Source of the DNA: Rhodovibrio sodomensis
Lineage (GTDB): Bacteria; Pseudomonadota; Alphaproteobacteria; Kiloniellales; Rhodovibrionaceae
Length of the DNA: 64,000 bases
NCBI RefSeq assembly: GCF_016583645.1
Contig: NZ_NRRL01000004.1
Coordinates: 1 to 64,000, forward strand
Direction: 5' to 3'
Position numbers and translations under genes: made by a program. The notes under the pieces are model-generated. The model was not told where the DNA came from and ran no database searches. It worked only from the letters and a program-made list of their open reading frames with translations. Positions 25,369 through 33,556 of this stretch are shown here, in pieces; the first letter of the stretch is position 1; the number at the start of each line of letters is the position of its first letter.

Positions 25369-25490
25369 TAGAGCAAGAGTCAGCTGAAAGGTGAAGCCAC
25401 CTGTTTCAGCTGAATCTTGCTCTTTCTCTTCAAGCAGTTAGAGCAAGATTCGCGATGAAGGTCGACTCGACCTTCATCGATTTGGCTCTA
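25369..25490 (+). mobile_element. Twin-hairpin MITE-like element, copy B
   Basis: The element proper 25371-25488 (118 bp) is flanked by CTAG on both sides. Left half: GAGCAAGAGTCAGCTGAAAG, CACCTGTTTCAGC and ATCTTGCTC. Linker TTTCTCTTCAAGCAGTTA. Right half: GAGCAAGAT, GATGAAGGTCG / CGACCTTCATC and GGCTC. Opposite orientation to copy A. No coding capacity. Confidence 0.85.
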
Positions 25491-25798
25491 GAGCCGCTGT
25501 CTCCCGGGTCGCGTCGCCAAGCAACGGACTGCTGCCTGGCCACGCCCCAGGGGATCCCCACAGCACCCCACAGGAGGCACGGCTGGCGTCCCGGCCGGCC
25601 AACGGGCAAGCGGCGGCCGGGGCGGGCGCCTGCCGGTCGCGGAACCGGCAGACTGCTTGGGTCGCCGGGGCGCGGGAGGCGGGCACACTGGGGAAGGTGT
25701 CAGGAAAACCCTCGGTACCGGCGAGACAACACGCATATTTGCGGGCACTTTGACGCCTTCGCAGGGCCACGGGCGCCGACGGATCGTTTTCGGACGGC

Positions 25799-25957
25799 TC
25801 AGCGCCGGGCGATGATCCAGACGGCGTGCACAATGCCCGGGATGTAACCGAACAGGGTGAGCAGGATGTTGAGCCAGAAATGGCCGCCGAGCCCGACCTG
25901 AAAGAACACCCCGAGCGGCGGCAGAACAATCGCGAGGATGATGCGTACGAGGTCCAT
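25799..25957 (-). CDS. Pmp3/YqaE-family small membrane protein
   Basis: A 52-residue proteolipid with two helices: MDLVRIILAIVLPPLGVFFQ, then VGLGGHFWLNILLTLFGYIPGIVHAVWI. The PPLGVF and LTLFGYIPG motifs are diagnostic of the UPF0057/Pmp3 family, which in yeast and plants protects membrane potential under salt stress and in bacteria is stress-induced. The start at 25957 fits the family length exactly; an in-frame ATG at 26026 would add an unconserved 23-residue tail. It is a single gene in the same direction as the lipid-kinase-like gene upstream (26069). Confidence 0.9.
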   Translation of the reverse strand: MDLVRIILAIVLPPLGVFFQVGLGGHFWLNILLTLFGYIPGIVHAVWIIARR

Positions 25958-26068
25958 GATCCGCGCGTAACGAACGCAACAGCTTATGGCAAGTAGCTCG
26001 CGAGGCTCGAAGGCACATCCGATCAAATCGCGTCCGGCCCGGCCGCGACGGCGGGGCGCACCGACGGG

Positions 26069-26965
26069 TCACCGGTTGGCGGATGGCGGCAGACGTACCC
26101 AGACCGCGTTGCGGTGCAGTATGAAGGTCGCTGGCGTGCGGCTGACGATTTCGCCGTCGGCGTTGACACGCTTGGGCTTTGCAGGGGTCTCGATGTGGAA
26201 CTGCTTGGCGCGCAGGTTGGTGACGCTGCGCCAGCCATGATGCGTGCCGCGCATGAAGGCCGGGAACAGAAACGGCAAGCGCCACAGCGGCTGCGGCTCC
26301 AGGCTGTAGAGGTCGAGCTGCCCATCGTCGATCGAGGCGTCGGCATGCACCCGCACGCCGCCCCCGTGACGCACGCCGTTGCCGACCGTCAGCTGGATCG
26401 AGTTCAGCGTAACCCGTTCGCCGTCACCGTCGACGATGGCGCGGAAGTTCCTGCACGCGCGGGTCAGGTCGAGCAGGGCGAGTAGGTAGCTGACCACGCC
26501 ATAGCGCTTCGGACCGAGCTCCAGGCGCTCGGCGACGTCGACGCTGAGTCCGATGCTGGCGGCGTTGTAGAAGGTGTGGCCGTTGACGTCGCCGACGTCG
26601 ATATCCTCCAGCCGTCCCGAACGCGCGAGCTGGGCCGCTTCCACGGGATCGAGCGGGATCCCCAGCGTGCGCGCGAGATCGTTCGCCGTGCCGAGCGGAA
26701 TGATCACCATCGGAAGCTGGGTCTGCATGAACGCGGGCGCCACGCTCGACAGCGTGCCATCGCCGCCGCCCACGGCGACCTGGTCGACCGCGCTCGACTG
26801 TTCCACGATCCGCATGCCGATCTCGTCGGGATCGTCCACCAGTTCGCGGATGACCGTCCCGGGCGGGCCGAGGGCTTTTTCCAGGGGATCGATCCGTGAG
26901 CCCAACCGGTCCGCCTTCGCCCGCGCCAGGATCAGAAGGGTTCGCCCGGTCTTGCTTTCATTCAC
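26069..26965 (-). CDS. Diacylglycerol/lipid kinase family protein (YegS-like)
   Basis: A 298-residue protein with the DAGK catalytic signature VAVGGGDGTLSSV (Gly66-Gly68, Asp69) and PLGTANDLARTLGIP, the conserved GTxNDxAR element. The C-terminal beta-sandwich half contains DVGDVNGHTFYNAASIGLSV and FHIETPAKPKRVNADGEIVS, as in YegS/BmrU proteins. It phosphorylates a lipid with ATP; the exact substrate is not determinable. The start ATG 26965 (MNESKTGR) is the only good candidate. It may be cotranscribed with the Pmp3 gene 110 bp downstream. Confidence 0.87.
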   Translation of the reverse strand: MNESKTGRTLLILARAKADRLGSRIDPLEKALGPPGTVIRELVDDPDEIGMRIVEQSSAVDQVAVGGGDGTLSSVAPAFMQTQLPMVIIPLGTANDLARTLGIPLDPVEAAQLARSGRLEDIDVGDVNGHTFYNAASIGLSVDVAERLELGPKRYGVVSYLLALLDLTRACRNFRAIVDGDGERVTLNSIQLTVGNGVRHGGGVRVHADASIDDGQLDLYSLEPQPLWRLPFLFPAFMRGTHHGWRSVTNLRAKQFHIETPAKPKRVNADGEIVSRTPATFILHRNAVWVRLPPSANR

Positions 26966-27092
26966 GAGAGCCGTCCTCCAGAAGCGCCGCCGAGCGGCAG
27001 GACCGGCTGCCGGCCCAGATCATCCGATATGCGGGGTCGGAAAGTTAGCCTTGGGTGGCCTGCGGATCGTGGTTAGCCCGGGGTGCGGCGAA

Positions 27093-28628
27093 TCAAACTT
27101 CCGTCCGCCCGGCAAGATGGATTTCGATGCCGCGCCGGGTCAGTTCGCGCTTCAAGAGCAGGATGAACGGAATCGTCAGGAGCGAGAACACGAGCGAGAT
27201 GTACACGAAAATCTCCAGAATGGCAGTTCGCGTATCGCCTGTGCCGGCGATATCGAACAGGGAATGCTGGAACCCTGACACCAGCCACGTCATCCAGGGC
27301 CGGGTCAGGAGATCGTACAGGCCGGCTCCGACGACGCCTTCGAACATGTTCGTCACGTTCGTCAGCGACATTAGGAAGGCGTAGCTGACGCCCGCGTAGG
27401 TCAGGCTGACCGTCTCCCCCGCGATGGTCAGCGGCACCAAGAAAGCCGGGATGGTCGCGAAGCCGAGAAGGGTCTGCACGAGCAATCGGAACCATTCGTA
27501 GCGGTTCCAGGTCGGTAACGGGTTCAACGCGTCCGGCACGGTGAAGTAGATCGCCTCCCACCAGGGATGTCCGGGCTCAAGGTACAGGAAAAAGCTGAGC
27601 GGGAAGCTTAGAACGCCCAGGAACACCATCGCGTAAAGATAGTGTTCCCAGCGCACCTTGGGGAAACGCCGCGTGATCCAGGCGTACGCGAGCACGGAGG
27701 CCAGAAAGCTCAGCCCGCCGAGCGATAGCACCAGACCGAAGCTGGTCGCGGAGAAGCCGCGTTCGTCGATCAGATAGCTGCGCTCGATGAAGCCGACCGA
27801 CGGGTTGAACTTCCAGAAGAAGAGGAACAGCACAAGATACCAGATCAGCCGGTTCTGTTGCCGGAATCGGCGAAACGCGCCGACAAATCCCGGGAGCCGT
27901 CGCCCAACCCGGGCGACGCCGCCGACCAAGGCGTGACCGGCGTTTGCGAGACGGTGCGTCACCGGCGGGCCGGCCTCAGCCTGCTGGCGGTCTTCCTTGA
28001 TGTTGCGTAAGCCGACATAGGCCGTCGCCAACGGCGGCACGCCGGTCGCGGCGAAGACCACCCAGGGCTGTAGCTGACCGTCCTGGATCAGTGTCTGGAA
28101 ATAACTCCCGAGCATCACGGAGCCGGCGTTCGCGACCGCCAGGGCCCCCCATTGGAAGTTGACGAAGGTGCCGACCTTGCCGCTGCGCCGCCCGCGTTCG
28201 ACCATCAGGGCGTCGCACACGACGTCGACGAAGGCGTAGGTGGCGAACGCCAGGTTGAAGCTCACCAGGAAGATGGCGGGCGTTCGAACGCCTAAAGCGC
28301 TCAGCAGCGCGCTCACCGCCCAAAACGCCATCGCCAGGAACGCCATCAAGACGAACCAGGACTTCCGGCGATAGCCGAACAGCGGAACGCGGTCGGAGAT
28401 CAACCCCCAGACCGGCTTGATGAACCAACCGACGTTGCGCAACGAGTCGAACAGTTGCCCGCCTGCCTCGCCCATGCCCAACGAGAACTTGATGAAGTAT
28501 AGGATGGGCACTTCGGTCAGATGGCTGGTACCTTGAACGAAATACGGTACGCCGAGGACCCAGCGGAACCGAGCCTCGTCTTGCTTCTCATTCTCGTCTG
28601 TCTGGTCACCCTGGGTCGGCGTAGCCAC
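27093..28628 (-). CDS. MFS transporter of the folate/biopterin (BT1) type
   Basis: A protein of about 511 residues and 12 helices. FRWVLGVPYFVQGTSHLTEV, LRNVGWFIKPVWGLISDRVP and YAFVDVVCDALMVERGRRSG are typical of the folate-biopterin transporter family, best known from Leishmania, cyanobacteria and plants. Substrate in bacteria is uncertain. Two GTG starts are possible (28652, 28628); I prefer 28628 because AAGGGA lies 9 bp upstream. The minus-strand terminator at 28705-28744 lies only about 80 bp upstream, so the promoter must be within that gap or reading must pass a possible attenuator. Confidence 0.8.
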   Translation of the reverse strand: MATPTQGDQTDENEKQDEARFRWVLGVPYFVQGTSHLTEVPILYFIKFSLGMGEAGGQLFDSLRNVGWFIKPVWGLISDRVPLFGYRRKSWFVLMAFLAMAFWAVSALLSALGVRTPAIFLVSFNLAFATYAFVDVVCDALMVERGRRSGKVGTFVNFQWGALAVANAGSVMLGSYFQTLIQDGQLQPWVVFAATGVPPLATAYVGLRNIKEDRQQAEAGPPVTHRLANAGHALVGGVARVGRRLPGFVGAFRRFRQQNRLIWYLVLFLFFWKFNPSVGFIERSYLIDERGFSATSFGLVLSLGGLSFLASVLAYAWITRRFPKVRWEHYLYAMVFLGVLSFPLSFFLYLEPGHPWWEAIYFTVPDALNPLPTWNRYEWFRLLVQTLLGFATIPAFLVPLTIAGETVSLTYAGVSYAFLMSLTNVTNMFEGVVGAGLYDLLTRPWMTWLVSGFQHSLFDIAGTGDTRTAILEIFVYISLVFSLLTIPFILLLKRELTRRGIEIHLAGRTEV

Positions 28629-28704
28629 GTCACGTCGTCCCTTGGTCTTCACCGGTTACACGGGTCGTCGGCGCCGCAGCGTATCCAGGTCGTCGCGTTC
28701 GGAT

Positions 28705-28744
28705 AAAAAGCCCCGCCGGTCCAGCGTTGCGCCGGCCGGCGGGG
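28705..28744 (-). terminator. Rho-independent terminator, minus strand
   Basis: Stem CCCCGCCGG (28711-28719) / CCGGCGGGG (28736-28744), with the complement of AAAAA at 28705-28709 giving a T-run on the minus strand. Confidence 0.75.
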
Positions 28745-28998
28745 AGGTTTCACACGGAGGCTTTTACGCATCGGCCGAAAAGACCTTTGCGTTGCCCGAT
28801 GGCTCGCCGGCTCATGGCGAATCCATGCGGCTTGGCGTCCGGCACCGGGTCTGCTGCAACGCGCCAACGGCTCCGTCCGCCTAAACGTGTCGGTGCCCCG
28901 GGAAGGGCGGATGGTTGGCGACGGTTCATCCGCTGGGGGCCACCCGACATCTGCAATGAAAGATGTGAATGTGCACAGACTTTGACGGAACATGAGGT
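28705..28998 (-). ncRNA. Candidate small RNA locus (conserved block plus terminator)
   Basis: No protein gene is recognisable here. On the minus strand a conserved block lies near 28948-28986 (CGTCAAAGTCTGTGCACATT, then CACATCTTT). About 210 bp downstream comes GCCTCC and a hairpin CCCCGCCGG/CCGGCGGGG followed by five T. The same order (block, about 200 bp, GCCTCC, near-identical hairpin) occurs at 36454-36690, in the same orientation. The GCCTCC segment could pair with ribosome-binding sites. Transcription is inferred; it could also be a leader/attenuator of the MFS gene downstream. Confidence 0.4.
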
Positions 28999-29457
28999 TT
29001 AGCTGCCGCCGCAGTTCGGCCGCCGGATCCGGCCCGATGGCATCGTCGTGTGGCAAAAGATCACGTCCGCCACCATCGCGGTGTCCATGTCGGCGCCAGT
29101 CAGGTTGGCTCCCGTCAGATTCGTGCGGCGCAGGAACGCGCCGGATAGATTGCTGTTCTGGAGTTCCGCGTTCGTCAGGTTGGCCTGGCCGAAGTCCACA
29201 CCGCCGAGATCGGCTTGACGCAGGTCCGCGTTCGTCAAATTGGCCTCATCGAACGATGCCGCGGTCAGGTTCGAGCCCGTCATGACGGCTCCGCTGAGGT
29301 CAGCCCCGTGCATCAGGATGCCGGCCAGATCGCAGTTTTCGCATCTGTTGGTTTTCTTAAGTTTCGCCGCGTCGTCCGCCTTGAAGGCATGGCCGGTCGA
29401 AGTCCATGCGACAAGCAGGGCCGCGATCAAGAGCGGCATTCGACACGTCCGGGTCAT
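28999..29457 (-). CDS. Secreted pentapeptide-repeat protein
   Basis: A 152-residue protein with a signal peptide (about 1-24, ending GHAF) and about 16 pentapeptide repeats of the A(D/N)Lxx type, e.g. GADLSGAVMTGSNLTAASFD, EANLTNADLRQADLGG, RTNLTGANLTGADMD. A CENC pair precedes the repeats and Cys residues occur near the C-terminus, suggesting disulfides in the periplasm. These repeats fold into a right-handed quadrilateral beta-helix. The start at 29457 has AGGAG 7 bp upstream. Function unknown; secretion distinguishes it from gyrase-protecting Qnr proteins. Confidence 0.88.
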   Translation of the reverse strand: MTRTCRMPLLIAALLVAWTSTGHAFKADDAAKLKKTNRCENCDLAGILMHGADLSGAVMTGSNLTAASFDEANLTNADLRQADLGGVDFGQANLTNAELQNSNLSGAFLRRTNLTGANLTGADMDTAMVADVIFCHTTMPSGRIRRPNCGGS

Positions 29458-29841
29458 AGAAGGCTCCTGCGTCGTGAAGATGTCAGCCGGACCAGGGCGC
29501 ACCTGTCCGTCCGCGGCATATGCCGTTCTCCGGCCGGGGTTTGAACCACCGCTTTGCGACAGGAATTTGACGGGACCCGGTTATCCGGCCGCCACACCCG
29601 GCCATCGCTGGACCGCCAGGCCCCATGGCGACACGCCGTTCGCGTCCGGCGATCGGCGGGTTCCACGATTGCCGATCGAAGTTTCACGGCCGGCCTTGAC
29701 CATCGGATCATGAGACCCGATCCCGGGCCATGTGACCCGATCCAGGGCTGGGCGCGGCCAGGGTGTTCGACGAGCAACGTCGAAGCGGCTCCGGCGTCGG
29801 TACTGGCTTAACGGAATGGCAACAGGATTTGGAGGTCTCGC
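29458..29841. other. Divergent intergenic region with a 20-bp tandem repeat
   Basis: Separates the pentapeptide gene (minus) and a lipoprotein gene (plus). Two imperfect 20-bp tandem units, ATGAGACCCGATCCCGGGCC (29710-29729) and ATGTGACCCGATCCAGGGCT (29730-29749), lie in the middle and might be operator sites. No gene recognised. Confidence 0.5.
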
Positions 29842-30366
29842 GTGGTGTTCGGCAGGCGGCTCGCTGGCAAGGGATGGAACACGATCTGGCTGCGTGCCGT
29901 GCCGGTTCTGTTGGCCGGCTCTGTCGCCGGATGTGCTGTTAACCCTTTCGCCGGGCCTCGGCCGATCGCGCTGCGAGGACGTGCGACCGGTCAGGTCATG
30001 ACGGGGAAGATGACAGGCAGCTTGTCGGATCCAGGCGTCGTGCGGTTGGCCGGATCCAGGCCCACCGACGGAACACCGTGGTACTACGTGACCGGCAAGA
30101 AGGCGGCCCTGATCGCCCGGTGGGATGCGCGGCCGCACGTGTTCGGGGCGCACGGGCTAGAAGATCCTTCGGGCAGTGGCAACGCGCTGCTTATCCGTGA
30201 AAACGGGCGAAGGCTGCGGTGCCAGTTTCAATTCGGGCAGGACCGTCGGGTTGGCGTGGGGGCTTGTCAGAACGATCGCACGGCGATCTACGACATGTGG
30301 ATCGGTCCACGGGGCGGCGAGCTTGCTGCCCGGTTCGCCGGCGAGCAGCCCGCCGATGACGCCTGA
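29842..30366 (+). CDS. Hypothetical lipoprotein
   Basis: A 174-residue protein with a lipoprotein signal: hydrophobic AVPVLLAGSVAGC with lipobox VAGC (Cys31). The mature part (RATGQVMTGKMTGSLSDPGV, GNALLIRENGRRLRCQFQFG, GVGACQNDRTAIYDMWIGP) is small and basic, with two cysteines that may pair. I do not recognise a characterised family. GTG 29842 is used because GGAGG lies about 8 bp upstream and the next in-frame start would cut the signal. It is followed by about 260 bp without a gene before a convergent apyrase gene. Confidence 0.7.
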   Translation: MVFGRRLAGKGWNTIWLRAVPVLLAGSVAGCAVNPFAGPRPIALRGRATGQVMTGKMTGSLSDPGVVRLAGSRPTDGTPWYYVTGKKAALIARWDARPHVFGAHGLEDPSGSGNALLIRENGRRLRCQFQFGQDRRVGVGACQNDRTAIYDMWIGPRGGELAARFAGEQPADDA

Positions 30367-30628
30367 GCGGGGCGCCACGATGCGCGGCGGCCTGCCGTAA
30401 ATGCCGGGTTCGACGTCGACCTTCGACACCGCGCGGAGCGGTCTGTCGCGCGTCTCCAGGGAGCGCGCGACGCCTTCGCGCGCCCGGCCGCCGGTCGGTG
30501 TTGCCGCCGGTCGGTGTGGCCGCCGGTCGGTATGAATGTCGCGGTACGACACCTGTCGACGCGCCCAGAGACGAGCCTTGGATTCGACGGCGACGGCGGG
30601 CGCCACGGGCCCTCGCTGGGGCGCCCGG

Positions 30629-31615
30629 TTAGAGGATTTCGACGCCCTCACATTTATAGTCGCCGATCTTGGTTTCCGGCGAGAGGAGGTTGCCCCGCCA
30701 ATCAAAGGCGAACAGGTAGGTTTCCGTCCGATCGCCGATTTCGACGGATTTGGTGGCGATGAACTCGTCGGGATGCCCCGGCACGATCTTCAGCGAGGAC
30801 ACGCCACGTTCCGGGGTCGGCGAACCTACGTCGACGACCTGCACGTCATCGAAATCGGCGGTCGCGACGAGCATTTTGTTGCCGCCACACGTGCTCTCGT
30901 CACGTTTTTCGTCGAACGGCTCAAAAGAGATCTTGCGCGGGAAGAACACCCAGCGCTGATAGGAAGGATGCCACTCGGCGGCCTCATGGATCACGTACCC
31001 GCGGGCGGGATCGACACCGAGCGCGTCCCGCATCGCCCGATAGGCATGCGACCAGTCCTGACTGACGACTTGGTAGCTGTTCGGCTGAATGCGTTTGACC
31101 CACTCCTCGTGACCGGTCGCGAGGCTGCCGTCCGGCTGCGCGCCCACTTTGCCGTGGGAGCCCACGATCAGCTCGTCGCCGTAAAGCGTCGCCCATTCAG
31201 CCTTGAAGCCCTTGAACACCGTGTCGCCCGGGCCCGTTATCAGAATGGTGCGGGGGATCAGTTCGTAACCTTCCCGCACTTCGCAAACCAAGCCCGTACG
31301 GTCGTCGAACGCGACCAGGCGCTTGCCGAACATCACCAGCTCGGAAAACTCAGCGCCACGTCCGGCTTCGGCGATCGTCGAGATCAGCTGGTTTTCGCCA
31401 CCGGGTTCAGAGGACAAATCTTCGAAGCTGTAGGAGACGCTGCCATCTGTGTCGACGCGTCGGTGCGCCCGATCGTAGCGCAGCCGCGACTGCCAGGCCT
31501 GCTGACCGTCTTCCAGGGTCGTCAGGGCGTCCTGGTCTTCGTCGGTCACGATCGCGAGGGTGTAGGTCTGCGTCTCTGCATCGTAGCGGTCCAGGCGCTG
31601 GCGCGCGAGGCTCAT
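30629..31615 (-). CDS. Apyrase of the CANT1 (calcium-activated nucleotidase) family
   Basis: A 328-residue protein matching the animal CANT1/bed-bug apyrase family (five-bladed propeller). Segments visible in order: SELVMFGKRLVAFDDRTGLV (FDDRTG at 103-108), GDTVFKGFKAEWATLYGDEL, GSHGKVG, EEWVKRI, ARGYVIHEAAEWHPSYQRWVF (quoted only in part here), GVSSLKIVPGHPDE and PETKIGDYKCEGVEIL at the end. Family members hydrolyse nucleoside di- and triphosphates with calcium. No signal peptide is visible from ATG 31615, which has GGAGGG 10 bp upstream. The family is mainly eukaryotic, so this gene is unexpected here. Substrate and location are unproven. Confidence 0.82.
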   Translation of the reverse strand: MSLARQRLDRYDAETQTYTLAIVTDEDQDALTTLEDGQQAWQSRLRYDRAHRRVDTDGSVSYSFEDLSSEPGGENQLISTIAEAGRGAEFSELVMFGKRLVAFDDRTGLVCEVREGYELIPRTILITGPGDTVFKGFKAEWATLYGDELIVGSHGKVGAQPDGSLATGHEEWVKRIQPNSYQVVSQDWSHAYRAMRDALGVDPARGYVIHEAAEWHPSYQRWVFFPRKISFEPFDEKRDESTCGGNKMLVATADFDDVQVVDVGSPTPERGVSSLKIVPGHPDEFIATKSVEIGDRTETYLFAFDWRGNLLSPETKIGDYKCEGVEIL

Positions 31616-32052
31616 GGCGATTTGCCCTCCATTGTTTACGCCTCGGTCTCGAACTTTTGTCGGCGCGTCAAGCTCTTCGTTCCTCAGATCTCTGCCTGTC
31701 CGGCGGTCCTCTTCAACCCTGGTCGAGGGTGTCCGGGGCGCGCTTGGGCCCTGAGGAGGACACCAACAAGACAGTTCGCGGGTCACCGGATGCCGCATAT
31801 GGTTTTATCCCGCTGTGAAGGGCCCCACGTGGACCGAGAGCCCGCGAGCGAATGCGATGGCTGCGGCGCGCACCCGGGCGTCTCGAAAAAGAACATGGGT
31901 GGAAACGTCGATGTCGTGTGGCCTTCAAGCTGCACAACGGCAAGGTACACGCTCCCCGCTTGCTTCCGGCGTCCCGCAGGCGGCCAAGGTCGCGCCGGAA
32001 ATGTGAGCGGCCTCAGCCCCGCCCGGCCGACCGTTATGGAGCCGCTGCCTGT
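31616..32052. other. Intergenic region upstream of the PhoD-like gene
   Basis: About 437 bp separating divergent apyrase and PhoD-like genes. Open frames here are short or arginine-rich. I see no repeat or terminator. It should contain promoters for both phosphohydrolases; no convincing Pho box was found by eye. Confidence 0.45.
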
Positions 32053-33500
32053 TTGATCGCGTCATCCGCCAACCCAGACGTCGAGACCGTCGGCCCGATC
32101 CTTTTCCACCGCGGTCACGACGGCGCGCGCTTGCGCCTGACCGCCCTGGCGGTCCGTCCGGAAGCCCAGTCCGCGCCGGCCCTGAGCGGGCCCGAGGGAC
32201 CCGTGGTGGCCCGGTGCGCGCTCGACCGGATGGGCTGTCGCGCCTGGCTCTACGACTTCGATCTTCCAGCACGCGCCGACGCGGCCTACCGGTTCGACGG
32301 CGCCGACTATCCGGTCGCGGCGGATGGCCGCGAAGATTTGCGGATCGCCTATGTCTCGTGCAACGGGCAAGAACACGGCGACCGCGACCGCCCGCAGGCC
32401 GCGCGCGATGCGTTGTGGGCGCGCATGGCGACCCAGCATCGCCAGGCGCCGTTTCACCTGCTGCTGCATGGCGGTGACCAGCTGTACGCGGACGAGCTGG
32501 TCGCGCAGGATCCCGACGTGCGGGCCTGGGCACGGGCGAACCGCCACCCGCCGATGGTGGAACGCGATCCCGTGGCCGTGCGCGACGCGCTCGCGCAGGG
32601 GCTGTTCGCACGCTATCTGGAACTCTACGCCCAGCCGGAGATCGCGTGGCTGCTCGCCCGCGTGCCCTCGCTCGCGATGTGGGACGACCACGACATCTGC
32701 GACGGTTGGGGGTCGCACGGCGCGGCCAAACTCGACGCACCCGTCGGCCGCGCGGTGTTCGACGCGGCTCGCGAGCAGTTCCGGCTGTTCCAGCTCGGGG
32801 CCGGTCCGCGCGACACGCCCGCGACCGGCCTGGATCCGACGGGCGAAAGCCTGACCTGGCACGCCCGGCTGCCGGGGGTCGACATCGTGGCCCCGGACCT
32901 GCGCTCCGAACGCCGTCCCGACCGGGTGATGGGCGACCGCGGCTGGTCGGCGCTGCGGCACGCGCTTGATACCTGCGGGAATGGCCGCATCCTGCTGTTG
33001 TCGAGCGTCCCGGCGCTCGGCCCGCGGCTGTCGTGGGTCGAGGCCGCGATGCGTCTGGCGCCCGGGGCCCAGAAGTACGAGGACGATCTGCGCGACCAAT
33101 GGCAAAGCCGCGCGCACCGGGCGGAATGGCGCCGCTTCCTGGGCGCGCTCGCGGACCGGCACGGACCGCGCGACTCCCGCGTCACCGTCCTGTCCGGCGA
33201 GATCCATCTGGCGACCCGGGGCACCCTGGCCACGCCGAACGGGCCGCTGCATCAACTGGTCGCCTCCGGTATCGCGCATCCGCCCCACCCAAGACCTACG
33301 CCCGAATCCTGAGCGCACTCGCCATGCTCGGCGAGTCCCCGGTGCCGGATCAGCCGATCCGGCTCCACCCCTTGCCCGGTCAGCCGTTGATCTATACGCC
33401 GCAACGCAACTACCTGGTTCTGGAACGCCGCGCCGGGGCGTGGCGGGCGTGGTGGGAGTTGGAGGGCGACGGCGCCACGGCGGCGCTGCCGGTGGACTGA
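32053..33500 (+). pseudogene. PhoD-like alkaline phosphatase, interrupted by a frameshift
   Basis: About 480 codons of a PhoD-type metallophosphatase: LRIAYVSCNGQEHGDRDRPQ, LLLHGGDQLYADELVAQDPD, LAMWDDHDICDGWGSHGAAK (the metal-binding DDHD core) and SGEIHLATRG. The frame ends at 33312 after GIAHPPHPRPTPES. The expected tail (KTYARILSALAMLGESPVPD ... RNYLVLERR ... WWELEGDG) continues in another frame to 33500. One added C in the CCGCCCCACCC run near 33281-33289 would join them. Either a recent pseudogene or a homopolymer read error. The start is probably TTG 32053, with GGAG upstream; no in-frame ATG fits. Confidence 0.75.
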
Positions 33501-33556
33501 GCGGGGGCCCGCGGACCCCGCGGTGCACGATCACGTGAAGGACGGCTGAGCAGGCG

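Larger units (their letters stand above)
25259..25762 (-). ncRNA. Candidate minus-strand RNA locus, third copy, split by a MITE
   Basis: On the minus strand a conserved block near 25725-25762 (CGTCAAAGTGCCCGC then AAATATGCGTGTT) precedes the hairpin at 25259-25293 by about 430 bp. The twin-hairpin element at 25369-25490 lies in between; without it the spacing is about 310 bp. The block and hairpin resemble those at 28705-28998 and 36454-36690. An RNA is inferred, not shown, and this copy is the weakest because the hairpin may serve the plus-strand operon. Confidence 0.25.
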
